From Patella vulgata (taxonomy: Eukaryota > Mollusca > Gastropoda > Patellidae): a DNA stretch of 64,000 nt. Both the position numbers and the translations under genes were made by a program. The stretch's first letter is position 1, and every line of letters starts with the position of its first letter. Of this stretch, positions 62,046 through 64,000 are shown in pieces. The stretch lies in contig NC_065883.2 in assembly GCF_932274485.2 (NCBI RefSeq), positions 10,228,222 to 10,292,221 on the forward strand, written 5' to 3'. The notes under the pieces were generated by a model. It worked only from the letters and a program-made list of their open reading frames with translations. It was not told the DNA's origin and made no database searches.

Positions 62046-62389
62046 TTAATCACTATCCGACGAACTACTACTAGCACTACCAAAGATTTCTTCTTCATCT
62101 TTCTTTCCTTTCTTATCTTCAGCCTCACTTTCGCTATCACTACTTTTACTTCCTGCGTCACTTCCGCTCTCACTGCCACTACTACTTCTACTGCCACTCC
62201 CACTTCGACTTCCGCTACGACTGCGGCTACGACTCCGACTTCCGCTCCTACTACGACTTCTACTACGGGTTTTACTCCTACTTCGACTTCGTCTGCTTCC
62301 GCCTGATTGGACGCTATGTTTGTCTTCCTCGTCTTCACTTTTATTTTCTTCGTCACCAGATCTCGGGGATTTATTTCCTCCTTCATCAT
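62046..62389 (-). CDS. PAF1: PAF1-like terminal coding exon
   Basis: 344 nt after acceptor TTATTTTTTAG, from DEGGNKSPRSGDEENKS to the TAA at 62048-62046. It holds the RS repeats and the DEEEIFGS motif. Confidence 0.7.
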
Positions 62390-63275
62390 CTAAAAAATAA
62401 AATAATTTAAATATATCATATATTGAACCAAGACCATTTACATATGACATAAATGAATTGAAATGGGGTGTAACTTCGTAATTTTCAACCCCAACTAATC
62501 AACTCTAACGTTTTGCCCATGGTATACACAGGTCGACACAAGACCTCAGCAATGAGATATGGATTTTAAATTTGATAGGAAAGAAATTAACCATACTATT
62601 GCATTTCCAAACTTATTGAATCTCAAAAATTGCCATATTTCAAAAACTCAGTTGGTAACTGAAATAGTGTTTGTTTACGTCAGTGACGTTATCAAGAGAT
62701 AAACAAGCACATTATTCAATAATATTGCCATGTACCGGAGGATTAACTCTTAGAATTTCTAAATCAATAGACTTATTCAGTGATTATTGGGATAAAAGAC
62801 AAAAAAATATTCTGGCTTGCATAAATCCACTGCCACAAAATGTCGATTGAAGAAGATAATCCTTGAGTGATATTTAACAATCAAGCAAATTAAACAACAC
62901 AATTTATATGGAAAACAATTACTGGATTCTACACACATAGCACAACATTTTGACAAGTTTTCTCTTATCATTATCAAACACATGAAGAGTTTGAGAAATA
63001 TGGGGGTTTATTTATAACATCAGAGTATTAATTCCAAGATTTAACCCGTGTTGTGTATTAATAACAATAACAAGTTTTGATTATTAATACCAATATTTAT
63101 CATGTGTTGTATATTTAATACAAAGACTTAACAAGTTTTGATTATTGATACAAAGATTTAATATGTTATATATTTTAAATAATATACCTGATTTAGTTGT
63201 AATATCTGGTAACTGGACTTCTTCTTCTTCCTCTTCTTCTTCTGCTGGAGGTTCTAACATGGTCTGTCGTGATTT
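62046..63275 (-). CDS. PAF1: PAF1-like protein, last two coding exons (5' part outside window)
   Basis: Exons 63275-63188 and 62389-62046 join in phase 1 and code 143 residues. They read KSRQTMLEPPAEEEEEEEE, then an acidic Ser-rich stretch, then Arg-Ser repeats (SRSRSRSKTRSRSRSRSGSR), and finally KKDEEEIFGSASSSSSDSD. Human PAF1 has the same plan at its end: a QLE..EPEEEEEEE stretch, a D-x-EEIFGSD motif, Ser/Arg and Ser/Asp runs, and a DSDSD end. PAF1 is a subunit of the RNA polymerase II elongation complex of that name. The longer RS repeat is unlike human. Low-complexity tails are weak evidence, so another RS-rich nuclear protein remains possible. The conserved PAF1 core would lie beyond 64000. 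Confidence 0.6.
62454..62560 (-). repeat. SINE-B remnant
   Basis: GAATTGAAATGGGGTGTAAC, then GTATACACAGGTCGACACAA, strongly diverged. It lies in the PAF1-like intron. Confidence 0.5.
62561..63187. other. PAF1-like intron DNA
   Basis: AT-rich, with irregular TTTGATTATTAATACCAATA repeats at about 63040-63170. No exon is seen. Confidence 0.45.
63188..63275 (-). CDS. PAF1: PAF1-like penultimate visible exon
   Basis: 88 nt between acceptor TTTTGTAG and donor GTATATT, coding KSRQTMLEPPA followed by eight Glu and VQLPDITTKS, plus one base that joins the terminal exon in frame. Confidence 0.65.
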
Positions 63276-63323
63276 CTACAAAATACAAATATAATTATTG
63301 ATAAAATAATAATAAGTCCATTT

Positions 63324-63328
<5 letters not shown>

Positions 63329-63358
<30 letters not shown>

Positions 63359-63416
63359 GTTTAACGTCCACTCGACACAAACTAGGTAATTTCGGGACTA
63401 ACACATGGTTCAATCC
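63329..63416 (-). repeat. SINE-A 3' end with long GA tail
   Basis: A 28-base GA run, then GGGGGTTTAACGTCCACTCG to ACACATGGTTCAATCC. Only the last 90 bp of the SINE are present. Confidence 0.8.
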
Positions 63417-63520
63417 ATTTATACAGTGGTAAACTTCAAATTCTGTCATGCTCATATCACTTATACAGCACTAAACTTCAAATTCTGTCACGCTCATAGC
63501 ACTTATACAAACAAAGTTAT

Positions 63521-63625
63521 GTTTTATAGCCCTGAAAATCCCGATGAACTTTCTCGGCCAAAGCAGGGATCGAACGTGGCACCCCCAGATCAGCGAGCCA
63601 ACGCTTATGCACTGAGCCACCAAAC
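63521..63625 (-). repeat. SINE-B tRNA-like head
   Basis: Minus-strand A box GGTGGCTCAGTGCATAAG and B box CGTTCGATCCCTGC. The body stops after about 30 bp. Confidence 0.75.
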
Positions 63626-63633
63626 ATGAATGA

Positions 63634-63722
63634 AGAGAAAGAGAGAGATGGGGTTTAACATCCACTTAACACAAACTAGGTCATTTTGGGATTAACATAT
63701 GGTAATTATATATTTCAATAAA
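63634..63722 (-). repeat. SINE-A 3' end fragment
   Basis: GAGAAAGAGAGAGATGGGGT to ATTAACATATGGTAATTA. Only the tail end remains. Confidence 0.75.
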
Positions 63723-63843
63723 GGCTTATATATTTCTTATGATCTGACTGAAGCACTCTCAATGCTTAGCCTTTTCTAAATTTACAACAAACTGGTGAAT
63801 AATCATTCTAACAAGCTACTTATTAATTAGTAGAATCTATCTT

Positions 63844-63956
63844 CAGTCTGATCCTATTTCATTTTTTATAGTTCAAAATTTCATTTTCCTTGTCTTTACT
63901 ACACTAGGATCTGGAAGAGTTGTTATGTAACCCACATTCTGTATTTTAATCAGATG
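63844..63956. mobile_element. CAATCTGATT-family MITE, 113-bp deletion form
   Basis: CAGTCTGATCCTATTTC at left, TTTTAATCAGATG at right. GAATCTATCTT flanks both sides (63833-63843, 63957-63967). Confidence 0.75.
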
Positions 63957-64000
63957 GAATCTATCTTTTAATTAATGCTGGTGGATTTTTATAATACCAT

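Noticed and set aside
62040-62306. A Thr/Ser-rich plus-strand open frame resembling a mucin-like protein
   Set aside because: It is the antisense of the Arg-Ser repeats of the PAF1-like exon.

Overview
The window is AT-rich, intron-rich animal nuclear DNA dominated by short non-autonomous transposons and tRNA-derived SINEs. The YY1 and sphingolipid desaturase proteins are invertebrate-like. Two SINE families end in a GTTAAACCCCATTTC tail, of a kind I associate with gastropod and bivalve genomes. A mollusc, most likely a gastropod, is my best guess; this is inference.

Host genes. (1) About 838-910, minus: a likely first exon of a small secreted protein behind a TATA box; the rest is not found. 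(2) 11900-13648, minus: an intronless 582-residue Ser-rich protein with a C-terminal coiled coil. (3) 25395-43534, minus: DEGS1-like sphingolipid delta-4 desaturase in three exons, complete, 329 residues. (4) 43908-56598, plus: transcription factor YY1, complete. It has seven coding exons plus an in-frame 75-nt cassette exon, and a probable 3' UTR exon with poly(A) signals near 57622-57639. (5) 62046-63275, minus: the last two coding exons of a gene whose acidic and Ser-rich tail matches PAF1. DEGS1 and YY1 are head to head with 373 bp between start codons. YY1 and the PAF1-like gene converge.

Mobile DNA. 1-10 kb holds two Tc1-type transposons (DD34E), SINEs and MITEs. 14-19 kb holds a foldback element, a hAT-like MITE, the 3' end of an RNase H LINE, and a TTAA-flanked element carrying a LINE reverse transcriptase piece. 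20-25 kb holds minisatellites and more MITEs. The introns of DEGS1 and YY1 are filled with the same families. At least three families have TTAA at their ends, and another has 9-bp target duplications. I saw no LTR element, endogenous virus or Polinton.

Most notable points: a cluster of YY1-type binding sites in YY1 intron 1; YY1-type motifs in the shared DEGS1/YY1 promoter; the cassette exon after the REPO domain; a minisatellite that starts at a YY1 exon-intron border and repeats stronger splice-donor sequences than the real one; a 109-bp inverted templated insertion inside a 30-bp minisatellite; and a LINE whose 3' end matches the tail of one SINE family.
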